From Pseudomonas fluorescens (GTDB lineage: Bacteria; Pseudomonadota; Gammaproteobacteria; Pseudomonadales; Pseudomonadaceae), in the NCBI RefSeq assembly GCF_000730425.1, contig NZ_CP008896.1, positions 2,232,001 to 2,296,000 on the forward strand: DNA of 64,000 bases, read 5' to 3'. Positions 1-7,717 of the stretch are shown here, piece by piece (the stretch's first letter is position 1; every line of letters starts with the position of its first letter). The notes beneath the pieces are model-generated. The model searched no databases. It saw only the letters and a program-made list of their open reading frames with translations, and was not told where the DNA came from. The translations under genes and the position numbers were made by a program.

Positions 1-9
1 ACCCTCTCA

Positions 10-33
10 CCACAAAAACAAAAAGGGCCACCC
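10..33 (+). promoter_or_regulatory. A-rich leader (Crc/Hfq-type CA motif) plus ribosome-binding region
   Basis: The stretch before the first gene holds ACAAAAACAAAAAGGG, an AAnAAnAA-type motif of the sort bound by Hfq/Crc in Pseudomonas catabolite repression, overlapping the start region. The same 24 bases occur exactly, in inverse orientation, at 63124-63147 just before the AGE isomerase gene. The role is inferred; the identity is read directly. Confidence 0.5.
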
Positions 34-36
34 CAT

Positions 37-1320
37 ATGAAAACCGTCAATCACCTTGCCGTTGCTCTCTCCTTCGCCAGCCTCTGCACATTCACCGCGC
101 AGGGCGCCCAGAGCAAAGGCAGTGTTGAAGTCGTGCATTACTGGACCTCCGGCGGGGAAGCCAAGTCTGTGGATGTACTCAAGCAACTGATCGAAAAAGA
201 CGGCTTCACCTGGCAAAACAGCGCCGTCGCCGGTGGCGGTGGGGCTGCTGCCATGACCGTACTCAAGACCCGTGCGGTATCCGGCAACCCGCCCTCCGCT
301 GCGCAAATCAAGGGCCCGGATATCCAGGAGTGGGGGAATCTGGGCTTGCTGACCAGCATCGACGGTGTAGCCCAGGCCAATCAATGGGACAGTATTCTGC
401 CCCCGAGCATTGCCCGGCTCATGAAATATGACGGCCATTACGTCGCCGTACCACTCAACATTCACCGTATCAACTGGCTCTGGACCAACCCCGCCGTGCT
501 CAAGCAGGCCGGTATCTCCCAGGCGCCGGAAACCCTCGAAGAGCTGTATGCCGCCGGTGACAAACTCAAGGCCGCCGGTTTTATCGCGATTGCCCACGGC
601 GGCCAACCCTGGCAGGACACCACGGTATTTGAAGGCCTGGTGCTGAGCATCCTCGGGGCGGAAGGTTTCAAGAAAGCCTTTATCGATTACGACGAAGCCA
701 CCTTCACCGGCCCGAAAATGACCGAAGTGTTTGTCGCGCTGCGTAAGCTCAAGACCTACATCGACCCCGATGGCGCGGGACAGGACTGGAATATGGAAAC
801 CGCCAAAGTCATCCAGGGCAAGGCTGGCATGCAGATCATGGGCGATTGGGCCAAGAGCGAGTGGAGCGCGGCCGGCAAGAAGGCCGGTATTGATTATGAA
901 TGCGTGCCCTTCCCCGGCTCCCAAGGTATCTATAGCTACACCATCGACTCACTGGCCATGTTCAAGCTGTCCAGCAAAAACGACACGCCAGGCAACAATG
1001 CCGCGCGCGACGACCTGGCCAAGATCGCCCTGGAACCGCAATTTCAATCGGTATTCAATCAGAACAAAGGCTCCATCCCGGTCATTACAGGCATGGACAT
1101 GAGCCAGTTCGACAGGTGCGCCCAGGCGTCCGCCAAGGATTTTGCCGAAGCCGAGAAAACCGGGACCCTGGCGCCAAGCATGGCGTTCAATATGTCGACC
1201 TCCCAGGCGGTGCAAGGCGCGGTTTTTGATGTGGTCAGCCACTTCATGAGCGATAAAGACGCGGATCCGGCCAAGGCAGGGAAACAGATGTTTGCCAGTA
1301 TTCAGGCGGCTGCGCAGTAA
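37..1320 (+). CDS. Periplasmic sugar-binding protein of an ABC transporter, GtsA paralogue
   Basis: A 427-residue extracellular solute-binding protein (family 1). Residues 1 to about 24 form a signal peptide ending near TFTAQGAQS. The mature part follows GtsA (60472-61758) closely throughout, with the same blocks [49 protein letters not shown] and [12 protein letters not shown]. It is therefore expected to bind glucose, mannose or a related sugar in the periplasm. No permease or ATPase gene follows; the next gene is nrdB. Either its membrane partners lie left of the window, or it works with GtsBCD. The start at ATG 37 follows an A-rich leader with AAGGG. Confidence 0.85.
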   Translation: MKTVNHLAVALSFASLCTFTAQGAQSKGSVEVVHYWTSGGEAKSVDVLKQLIEKDGFTWQNSAVAGGGGAAAMTVLKTRAVSGNPPSAAQIKGPDIQEWGNLGLLTSIDGVAQANQWDSILPPSIARLMKYDGHYVAVPLNIHRINWLWTNPAVLKQAGISQAPETLEELYAAGDKLKAAGFIAIAHGGQPWQDTTVFEGLVLSILGAEGFKKAFIDYDEATFTGPKMTEVFVALRKLKTYIDPDGAGQDWNMETAKVIQGKAGMQIMGDWAKSEWSAAGKKAGIDYECVPFPGSQGIYSYTIDSLAMFKLSSKNDTPGNNAARDDLAKIALEPQFQSVFNQNKGSIPVITGMDMSQFDRCAQASAKDFAEAEKTGTLAPSMAFNMSTSQAVQGAVFDVVSHFMSDKDADPAKAGKQMFASIQAAAQ

Positions 1321-1331
1321 GGTCCTGTCGC

Positions 1332-1361
1332 CAGTTCTTGCGCCAAAGGGCGCAGGAACTG
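1332..1361 (+). terminator. Hairpin after the sugar-binding protein gene
   Basis: Arms CAGTTCTTGCGCC and GGCGCAGGAACTG pair at 12 of 13 positions around a short AAAG loop, 11 bases after the stop codon. There is no T-run, so it is a weak intrinsic terminator or an mRNA 3'-end stabiliser. Confidence 0.5.
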
Positions 1362-1526
1362 CGGTGCCGAATCTGCCGCTGGCCCAGGCCTTGAAAGCAG
1401 CGCCTACCGCCTGTCAAAAAAATCCATGCCTGGCAAACCCTTGCAAACCCGCACTCTGGCCGCAAACACCGTCAATTTGGCCGCCCACCGAGACCATCCG
1501 CCGCAACACAAAGCCAAATTTTTCCC

Positions 1527-1789
1527 TATAATGCGCGGGTAAATCGGGCCTGCAATATCCTTTTACATGGGGTAACCAGCCAGACCTGAGGCCCCGCAGG
1601 AGCAAGACACTGTCGCTCCGCCCCTCAGGGCTCATGCAGAGAACCGTAGCCCTATTCCGTTTAGTGCCTGCGCGAGCTGTTGCAACAAACGATTCCTTAA
1701 AGATCCACCGCGGCCCTTGGGCCGTGTGAACACCCAACCATCCGGTTTCACACGGGCACCATTGGCCCTCACGCAGGAGACGACACGTC
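1527..1789 (+). promoter_or_regulatory. nrdB promoter and long structured 5' leader
   Basis: The 469-base gap before nrdB contains a TATAAT at 1527-1532 with no good -35. About 250 bases follow before the start codon. They hold a hairpin at 1585-1629 (outer arms CCTGAGG/CCTCAGG, inner arms GGAGC/GCTCC). Two mutually exclusive hairpins come next: CGGCCC-TT-GGGCCG at 1711-1724, and CCGTGTGAA (1722-1730) with TTCACACGG (1747-1755). The Shine-Dalgarno GCAGGAGA lies about 10 bases before ATG 1790. I saw no clear NrdR box. A regulatory role is inferred from structure only. Confidence 0.4.
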
Positions 1790-3040
1790 ATGCTGAGCTG
1801 GGACGAATTCGACAAAGAAGAAGAAGGCGAAGTAGCCGCTAAAGGCGCCAACGCCGGCCACGCCACCGAAGCCAACATGGACCGCCTCGACGGTGCCGGC
1901 GCTGCCGCGGCCATCGAAGCCCGCGCCGTGACCGCCAATGACTCCGCCGCCATCGTGCGGGCCAAGGCCGCCCTGGACAAACTCGACATCGCCGAAGGCC
2001 TCGCCGAGCTTGAAGGCGCCAGTGCCCGTGTCGCCGTTGACGAAAAACGCATGATCAACTGCCGCGCCGACCTCAACCAGCTCGTGCCCTTCAAGTACGA
2101 CTGGGCCTGGCAGAAATACCTCGACGGCTGCGCCAACCACTGGATGCCGCAAGAGGTCAACATGACCGCCGACATCGCCCTGTGGAAAAACCCCGAAGGC
2201 CTGACTGACGACGAACGTCGCATCGTCATGCGCAACCTGGGCTTCTTCTCCACCGCCGACTCCCTGGTCGCCAACAACCTGGTCCTGGCCGTGTACCGCC
2301 TGATCACCAACCCCGAGTGCCGCCAGTACATCCTGCGCCAGGCCTTCGAGGAGGCGATCCACACCCACGCCTACCAGTACTGCATCGAATCGCTGGCCAT
2401 GGATGAAGGCGAGATCTTCAACATGTACCACGAGATCCCATCGGTCGCCAAAAAGGCCGCCTGGGGCCTGAAATACACCCGCTCGATCTCCGATCCGAAG
2501 TTCGAGACCGGCACCGTCGACACCGATAAAGAACTGCTGCGCAACCTGGTCGCCTACTACTGCGTGCTGGAAGGCATCTTCTTCTACTGCGGCTTCACCC
2601 AGATCCTGTCCATGGGCCGGCGCAACAAAATGACCGGCGTGGCCGAGCAGTTCCAGTACATCCTGCGCGACGAGTCGATGCACCTGAACTTCGGCATCGA
2701 CGTGATCAACCAGATCAAAATCGAAAACCCACACCTGTGGGATGCCGAAATGAAGGAAGAAGCGACCCAGATGATCCTGCAAGGGACCCAGCTGGAGATC
2801 GAATACGCACGCGACACCATGCCGCGCGGCGTGCTGGGCATGAACGCGGCCATGATGGAGGACTACCTCAAGTTCATCGCCAACCGTCGCCTGTCGCAGA
2901 TTGGCTTGAAGGAAGAGTACCCAGGGACCACCAACCCGTTCCCGTGGATGAGCGAGATCATGGACTTGAAGAAAGAGAAGAACTTCTTCGAGACGCGAGT
3001 GATCGAGTATCAGACAGGTGGGGCGTTGAGCTGGGATTGA
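1790..3040 (+). CDS. nrdB: Class Ia ribonucleoside-diphosphate reductase, beta subunit
   Basis: This 416-residue R2 protein holds the di-iron centre and tyrosyl radical that drive reduction of ribonucleotides by NrdA. Residues 1-80 or so are an Ala/Glu-rich segment not found in the shorter E. coli protein. The helix [12 protein letters not shown] (around residues 186-197) carries Glu, His and the radical Tyr with the spacing of E. coli E115-H118-Y122. [10 protein letters not shown] supplies the later Glu and His ligands. The C-terminal GGALSWD is the tail that docks on NrdA. A strong terminator follows. No nrdA gene adjoins it here; a sugar-binding protein gene sits upstream instead. Confidence 0.95.
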   Translation: MLSWDEFDKEEEGEVAAKGANAGHATEANMDRLDGAGAAAAIEARAVTANDSAAIVRAKAALDKLDIAEGLAELEGASARVAVDEKRMINCRADLNQLVPFKYDWAWQKYLDGCANHWMPQEVNMTADIALWKNPEGLTDDERRIVMRNLGFFSTADSLVANNLVLAVYRLITNPECRQYILRQAFEEAIHTHAYQYCIESLAMDEGEIFNMYHEIPSVAKKAAWGLKYTRSISDPKFETGTVDTDKELLRNLVAYYCVLEGIFFYCGFTQILSMGRRNKMTGVAEQFQYILRDESMHLNFGIDVINQIKIENPHLWDAEMKEEATQMILQGTQLEIEYARDTMPRGVLGMNAAMMEDYLKFIANRRLSQIGLKEEYPGTTNPFPWMSEIMDLKKEKNFFETRVIEYQTGGALSWD

Positions 3041-3060
3041 TCGGTTCATGAGTGCAACGT

Positions 3061-3094
3061 GAAAAAGCCCTGGGATCGCACCCAGGGCTTTTTT
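3061..3094 (+). terminator. Rho-independent terminator of nrdB
   Basis: AAAAAGCCCTGGG-ATCGCA-CCCAGGGCTTTTTT: an 8-base-pair GC-rich stem followed by six T, starting about 20 bases after the nrdB stop. Confidence 0.9.
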
Positions 3095-3106
3095 ATCGCC
3101 GCCGGC

Positions 3107-3280
3107 TTGCCATTTCTTGAAGTACATCACCTCAAGCACCTGGCCCGGAAGGGTTCGGATCGCATCTCCAATGCTGTAGCCTTATGCCCCAATTGCCATC
3201 AGCGTTGTCACCGGTCCAGCGACCGGGATGATTTCACTGCGGGTTTCTACTGGAAAATCGACAGACTGATACCGGACTAG
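3107..3280 (+). pseudogene. C-terminal remnant of an HNH endonuclease
   Basis: The frame encodes PFLEVHHLKHLARKGSD, then NAVALCPNCHQRCHRS. This is the typical HNH pattern: paired His, a conserved Asn and a CPNCH zinc or structural motif. The open frame runs back to a GTG at 3059, but that part lies inside the nrdB terminator and cannot be ancestral coding sequence. Only the last 58 or so residues of the nuclease domain survive, with no start or ribosome-binding site of its own. It is best read as a relic of a deleted or laterally acquired nuclease gene, probably not expressed. Confidence 0.65.
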
Positions 3281-3340
3281 ACTCCTGCGATAACAGCTTA
3301 TGCATTCAAAAAAAATAGTAGACAGGACCGAGGCCACCCC

Positions 3341-4006
3341 GTGAACCCAGACATGCTAGAAGCCGGCCCAGAGGGCGCCAAGGTACTTTCAGTGTTCGAC
3401 TTCGACGGCACCCTGACCCGCCACGACAGTTTCGTGCCATTTCTCAAATTTGCTTTCGGCAGGCAGGAATTCAACCGCAGGATGCTCAAGCTGGCACTGC
3501 CTGGCCTGCGCTTTCTATTGCGCCGGATGAGCCGGGATGAGCTCAAGGCCCAGTTGATTCGCACCTTTATGACCGGTGTGGAGAAGGCCTGGGTACAGCA
3601 GAAAGCCGAGGAATACTGCAAGACCTACTGGAATAAACTGATGCGCCCTGCCGGCTTGCAGTCGGTGGCCGATGAGATTGGTTCCGGTGCCGAGGTGACG
3701 CTTTGCTCGGCGTCGCCGGCAATCGTGTTGCAGCCTTTTGCTGATCGGCTGGGGATCAAGTTGATCGGCACCGAGCTTGAAGTGGTCGACGGCGTCTTGA
3801 GTGGGCGCCTCACGGGCAACAACTGCCGTTGTGAGAACAAGGTGCTGCGGCTTGAAGCAGTGTATGGCGACCTGGGTGAGTATCGGCTCAGGGCCTGGGG
3901 CGACACGCGCGGGGATCGCGAGTTGCTGGCGGCGGCGCAGGATGCCCATTGGCGGCATTTTCATTCGGCCAAGCGTCGGGGCAAGCCGAAACTGAAAGCC
4001 CGTTAA
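3341..4006 (+). CDS. HAD-superfamily hydrolase, subfamily IB
   Basis: A 221-residue phosphatase-type protein. Motif I is VFDFDGTLTRHDSF near residues 19-32, where the first Asp is the nucleophile and the second the acid. Motif II is TLCSASPA around residue 125. The late motif WGDTRGDRELL supplies the Mg-binding acids. The layout matches SerB-like and acyl-phosphate-type phosphatases (HAD-IB), but the substrate cannot be told. Translation probably starts at GTG 3341, preceded by AGGACCGAGG; ATG 3353 is an alternative. It stands alone between nrdB and a REP element. Confidence 0.85.
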   Translation: MNPDMLEAGPEGAKVLSVFDFDGTLTRHDSFVPFLKFAFGRQEFNRRMLKLALPGLRFLLRRMSRDELKAQLIRTFMTGVEKAWVQQKAEEYCKTYWNKLMRPAGLQSVADEIGSGAEVTLCSASPAIVLQPFADRLGIKLIGTELEVVDGVLSGRLTGNNCRCENKVLRLEAVYGDLGEYRLRAWGDTRGDRELLAAAQDAHWRHFHSAKRRGKPKLKAR

Positions 4007-4021
4007 CACCAGGCACGCCCT

Positions 4022-4106
4022 TGCAGGAACTGGCCTGCCAGTGATGAGGCCCCTGAATTATCCGGTGAGCTGTCGAACGCCATCGTCGGCAAGCCGGCTC
4101 CTACAG
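4022..4106. repeat. Degenerate REPIN
   Basis: A left arm GCAGGAACTGGCCTGCC and a right arm GGCAAGCCGGCTCCTACA face each other about 50 bases apart. The right arm matches the common REP core of this genome; the left arm has drifted. Confidence 0.7.
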
Positions 4107-4176
4107 AGGGAAATGGATGTTTAAGGCGCGTCCGTTATCCGCTATTAATAGTGAATATTCCCACGGACCCGCTCCC

Positions 4177-5127
4177 ATGAAATTCGACACAGCCTATTGC
4201 CTGAGCCTGGACGAAAAGCTGTCGATCTATGACGTGCGCGACCTGAATTTCGACGAAACCGCTGCTTTCGATTCGGACAAGGACAGTTTCTTGTGCCCCA
4301 ACGATGACTGCCGCGCAGCGTTTGCGGTGGGCAATGTACTGGGTACGTTCAACGGGAAGAACGTCAACTACCTGCGCACCCCGCATTTCAAAAACCTGCC
4401 CAGTACCCGCCATATCGACGGTTGTCGCTATGCCAGCCACAAACCCGGCGCAGGAGAAACCGAGAACGAGCGCGAGGAAAATTTCCCGTCAGAATTTGTG
4501 CTGACCCGTCGTCAGTACGAACGCAAAGCCCCCATCCCGGAGTCCACAAGAGCTATCGTGCAGGATCCAGCAAAAGCGCCTTCAGCATTTGCTGATACTT
4601 CCCATAATTCCAGCGAAACCACACCGGACAAGACCAGCGTCTTCGCCCACCCCGTGGAATGCTACGTGTCCAACATCGACGACAGGGACAAGCTCAAGGG
4701 TATGCCGTTGAAGATCGGTGACCAGAGCGCGACCTACTGGGCGTTTTTCAAGAAGATCGAATACCTGCAGGACAACAAGGGCTTGATCTACTGGGGCAGG
4801 ATCAAAGCGATCAAGGACTACACCAGCAGCTTTCGCATCGACTTCGAAAAGAAGGTGTGGCTCGACAAGAAGCCCTACTCCGTCAACGTGTACCTGAACA
4901 AGAAACTGATCGAGAACTACCGCAAGCGCAAGGCGTTCCTGGAGCAGATCAAGGCCGCCGTCGACAGTGAACGCCCGTTGTATTGCTTCTTTTACGGCGT
5001 GACGCCGGAGTTGAAACAGGTACCGAGCAAGAAAAACCCCGAGCAGACATTCGGGGTGTTCAGTGCCGATATCCAGAACCTGGATCACCTGCTTATCCGC
5101 GAGGCGCCGGGGTTGGAGGAGAAATGA
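4177..5127 (+). CDS. Conserved protein of unknown function with an N-terminal Cys/His cluster
   Basis: I do not recognise this 316-residue protein with certainty. It has no signal peptide or membrane segment. Residues 37-85 hold CPNDDC, a second cluster HFKNL and HIDGC. This recalls the N-terminal zinc-ribbon-like domain of CoiA-type competence proteins, but the match is loose. A charged linker rich in Glu, Arg, Ser and Thr follows, then a Lys-rich C-terminal half with IYWGRIKAIKDYTSSFRIDFEKK that looks like a beta-rich fold. An in-frame ATG at 4117 has a better ribosome-binding site (GAGGG, from the REP tail). I prefer 4177 because GC3 is low before it and high after it. Confidence 0.6.
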   Translation: MKFDTAYCLSLDEKLSIYDVRDLNFDETAAFDSDKDSFLCPNDDCRAAFAVGNVLGTFNGKNVNYLRTPHFKNLPSTRHIDGCRYASHKPGAGETENEREENFPSEFVLTRRQYERKAPIPESTRAIVQDPAKAPSAFADTSHNSSETTPDKTSVFAHPVECYVSNIDDRDKLKGMPLKIGDQSATYWAFFKKIEYLQDNKGLIYWGRIKAIKDYTSSFRIDFEKKVWLDKKPYSVNVYLNKKLIENYRKRKAFLEQIKAAVDSERPLYCFFYGVTPELKQVPSKKNPEQTFGVFSADIQNLDHLLIREAPGLEEK

Positions 5128-5195
5128 CCTGGAGCGCCCGCCAATCGCGGGCCAGTCACCCAGAAAATGATCCAGTTGATGAACGGTCAAAACAA

Positions 5196-5211
5196 CTGTA
5201 CAAAAACACAG
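5196..5211 (+). promoter_or_regulatory. LexA (SOS) box
   Basis: CTGTACAAAAACACAG fits CTG-N10-CAG exactly. It sits directly before a TATAGT (5212-5217) and 41 bases before the ATG of the small HTH gene, a usual place for LexA repression. Confidence 0.75.
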
Positions 5212-5252
5212 TATAGTTTGCCCTCCCCCGTTGGACTCCTGGAGACCCCCCC

Positions 5253-5627
5253 ATGTCCTCTCTGGCAGTGAGCACCACCGTAGATCAGCAAATAGTCCTT
5301 CATCAGTTCACCCCACGGCACAGTGTGCAGGCCCGCGCGCTGCTGGGCTGGAGCCGGGAAGACCTGGCCCGGCACGCCGGGGTTGAGGTGGACGCCATCC
5401 AGCGTTTTGAAAGCCATCATGAGGTAGATGACGCCATCCGCATCGCCCTGGCGTTCCGCCTGGAGCACGAAGGCCTGGTGTTTTTCCCAGGATTTGCGCC
5501 GGGGTGGGGCATGAGTGGACGCCGCTCCCCAATGCCACAGGCTGATGCCGAACCGGGTCGCCGTGGCCTTATCGCACGGCTGCTGGGCTCGACCTCGTCG
5601 AATACACCTCATCCCAACGGCGCATAA
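5253..5627 (+). CDS. Small helix-turn-helix (XRE-like) protein, probably SOS-regulated
   Basis: A 124-residue protein. Residues 26-55 (ARALLGWSREDLARHAG, then VEVDAIQRFE) have the spacing of an XRE/Cro helix-turn-helix. The C-terminal third is Pro/Gly/Ser-rich and looks disordered. It has no partner domain. GGAG lies 8-11 bases before ATG 5253. The LexA box upstream suggests induction by DNA damage. A repressor or antirepressor role is possible, but the targets are unknown. It converges on the amidase-like gene, with 22 bases between stop codons. Confidence 0.7.
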   Translation: MSSLAVSTTVDQQIVLHQFTPRHSVQARALLGWSREDLARHAGVEVDAIQRFESHHEVDDAIRIALAFRLEHEGLVFFPGFAPGWGMSGRRSPMPQADAEPGRRGLIARLLGSTSSNTPHPNGA

Positions 5628-5649
5628 GCCCATTGACCGCGCAAAGGGT

Positions 5650-6414
5650 TCACCTAGCGGACATGCCGGCGCGCACCTGCATCGCCTGTTGATAGACTCG
5701 TACCAAGGCCGACAGCGAATCCCGTGCCCAACGAGCACCGTAGAACCAGAGCACGATCCTGGTGCCATGGAGATCGTCGCTGAATATCTGGCACACGCCC
5801 GGGTATCCGGTTTTGCAGAAGCCATGAAAGGCGGGGCTTTGACCATCGGACACCAGCGCGTCGAGGCGATGCTCGCTCACCCGCTCATCGATCTCGTTGC
5901 TGGACGCCTGGGTGAAACACGCAGCGGTATCCGGCAACTGCGCCAGCACTGGCACCACTTCAGCGCCTGAAGCCTTTAAAACCTCCAAGGCCCGGAGAAA
6001 TACGCTGGAGTGTTCCACCCTTTCACGCACACCGTTACGTATGTATTCGTCGGCAAAACCGATGCGCCAATCGACCAGGGCAGCAGCAGGTTTAGCGGCG
6101 TTGTTTTCCATGACGGGAGGGACTTGCACCATGACCGGTACCGCGGGGTCGAGGCCACTCAGGGCGATGAGCGATAACGACGGATCACGCACGGTCTTCA
6201 TCATCGGCCCTGGGATATCGAACCTGGGACCCTGGGCAACAGGCGCTGCAGCAGGCTGGAACTCAATGCCACTCCGAGACGCTGTCCCATTGTCCGTAGT
6301 CCCAGCCGGGGCGATCGGTGCACAAGGTGCTGTATTAAGGATATTGGGCAGCAAAGGTAGCCCCCCAGAACAGGAAGCACCTGGCGCCGAGACTTTCCTA
6401 CTTTTGTCCTCCAT
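5650..6414 (-). CDS. Truncated amidase-signature-like protein, probably catalytically dead
   Basis: About 254 residues from ATG 6414 (GGGAG upstream); a GTG at 6471 would add 19. The order of segments recalls the second part of amidase-signature enzymes: GASCSGG and TTDNGTASRS where the Ser-rich active site would be; IPGPMMKTVRDPSLSLIALSGLDP, like the family's GPM-R-T-V-D segment; ALEVLKASGAEVVPV; and a C-terminal GYPG near LWFYGARWARDSL. The catalytic Lys region is absent and the Ser motifs are altered, so hydrolysis is unlikely. Known members are 450-560 residues. It could be a decaying gene or a repurposed fold. The family assignment is tentative. Confidence 0.45.
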   Translation of the reverse strand: MEDKSRKVSAPGASCSGGLPLLPNILNTAPCAPIAPAGTTDNGTASRSGIEFQPAAAPVAQGPRFDIPGPMMKTVRDPSLSLIALSGLDPAVPVMVQVPPVMENNAAKPAAALVDWRIGFADEYIRNGVRERVEHSSVFLRALEVLKASGAEVVPVLAQLPDTAACFTQASSNEIDERVSEHRLDALVSDGQSPAFHGFCKTGYPGVCQIFSDDLHGTRIVLWFYGARWARDSLSALVRVYQQAMQVRAGMSAR

Positions 6415-6529
6415 CAAGCCTGACTCCCAGGAAATGACTTTCCCGAAATCATCGCATCCTTTTTCGGTCACTTCTCAGGGCCGAAATACCTTGAAAAGCC
6501 CTTTTACCGACAGGAGATTGCACACACCT

Positions 6530-7585
6530 TCAACTCACCAACGGCTCCACCGCCAGGGCTTCGACTTCCAACCACCAGGCATGCCCGCGCTCAGGAGCAG
6601 TCAGCATGAAAGCCTGGCCCATGGCTGGCGTGGTAATCGAGACGTTGCGCTCCCAGGCCAGGGCCATGATGCGGTCGAACGGCTCATGCCAGGCATGGAA
6701 TGCCAAGTCAAAGGTGCCATTGTGGATCGGCAGCAACCAGCGCCCCTTCAGATCGATATGGGCCTGCAAGGTTTGTTCGGGCTGCATGTGCACATGGGGC
6801 CAGTCGACGTTGTAAGCCCCCGTTTCCATCAGCGTCAGGTCAAACGGTCCGTATTGCTCGCCAATGCGTTTGAAGCCGTCGAAATAACCGGTGTCGCCAC
6901 TGAAAAAGATGCGCCGGGCGCCATCGATCATCACCCATGACGCCCACAGCGTCTGGTTGCCATCAAACAGGCCACGCCCGGAAAAGTGCTGGGCTGGGGT
7001 GGCGACAAAACAGATACCGTCCACCTCGGTGCCCTGCCACCAATCCAACTGCCGCACCTTGTCGGGCGCCACGCCCCATTTGATCAAGGTGTCGCCGACG
7101 CCCAGAGGTGCGAGAAAATAGCGAGTCTTGGCGGCCAGTTGCACCACGGCCTGACGGTCCAGATGGTCGTAATGGTTGTGCGACAGAATCACCGCCTCAA
7201 TCGCCGGCAGTTCTTCAAGGCTGATGGGCGGTTGATGAAAGCGCTTGGGGCCGGCCCAACTGAAGGGCGAGGCACGCTCGGCAAACACCGGATCGGTCAG
7301 CCAGAACTTGCCGCGCATCTTCAGCAGCACGGTGGAATGCCCCAGGCGGTAAACACTATGGTCCGGCGCACTGCGCAGTTGCTCGCGTGTCAGGCGCTGT
7401 ACCGGGATTGCCCCCACGGGCCGCGTACTGCGGGGCTTGTGAAAAAGCATCTTCCAAAAGATCTGCAGGGTTTTGCCAAAGCCTGCGCGGTTGACCGGCG
7501 CATGATTGCTGAAGTGACCTTGCTGCTGCTCGGATGGCTTGAGCGCTGCAGAGGGGGTATCGAGACGGTTAGAGATCGTGGCCAT
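6530..7585 (-). CDS. Metallo-beta-lactamase-fold hydrolase, UlaG/NAPE-PLD-like
   Basis: A 351-residue protein of the beta-lactamase-like lipoprotein/lactonase class. Residues 75-90 read HSVYRLGHSTVLLKMRG and are followed by WLTDPVF. The metal motif HNHYDHLD (HxHxDH) lies near residue 140. Later ligands are in ATPAQHFSGRG, FFSGDTGYFDGF and LPIHNGTFDLAFH. The pattern resembles enzymes acting on N-acyl-phosphatidylethanolamine or on cyclic sugar acid lactones; the substrate is unknown. The start at ATG 7585 is chosen over an upstream in-frame ATG at 7627 that lies inside the operator palindrome. It is divergent from a TetR gene and probably under its control. Confidence 0.8.
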   Translation of the reverse strand: MATISNRLDTPSAALKPSEQQQGHFSNHAPVNRAGFGKTLQIFWKMLFHKPRSTRPVGAIPVQRLTREQLRSAPDHSVYRLGHSTVLLKMRGKFWLTDPVFAERASPFSWAGPKRFHQPPISLEELPAIEAVILSHNHYDHLDRQAVVQLAAKTRYFLAPLGVGDTLIKWGVAPDKVRQLDWWQGTEVDGICFVATPAQHFSGRGLFDGNQTLWASWVMIDGARRIFFSGDTGYFDGFKRIGEQYGPFDLTLMETGAYNVDWPHVHMQPEQTLQAHIDLKGRWLLPIHNGTFDLAFHAWHEPFDRIMALAWERNVSITTPAMGQAFMLTAPERGHAWWLEVEALAVEPLVS

Positions 7586-7625
7586 TACAAAGTGACTCCG
7601 GTACGTTCTGCTGATGCAGATCAAC

Positions 7626-7647
7626 AACTACACTGCACAGTGTAGTT
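7626..7647. promoter_or_regulatory. Perfect palindromic operator between MBL-fold and TetR genes
   Basis: AACTACACTG-CA-CAGTGTAGTT is a 22-base inverted repeat with 10-base perfect arms. It lies 41 bases from the hydrolase start and 70 from the TetR start. A partial copy with altered spacing (AACTAC-CGA-GTGTAATT) follows at about 7678-7694. The size and symmetry fit a TetR dimer site. Confidence 0.75.
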
Positions 7648-7717
7648 TCAAGATTGCAACAAAACCCTGACCAAGTAAACTACCGAGTGTAATTTTCTCC
7701 CAGAGCCGAAAAGCCCC

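Noticed and set aside
1500..1560. NrdR box before nrdB
   Set aside because: No ACA-N10-TGT dyad of the NrdR type could be found near the TATAAT.
3059..3106. First 16 codons of the HNH frame as real coding sequence
   Set aside because: They coincide with the nrdB terminator stem and T-run, so the open frame there is incidental.
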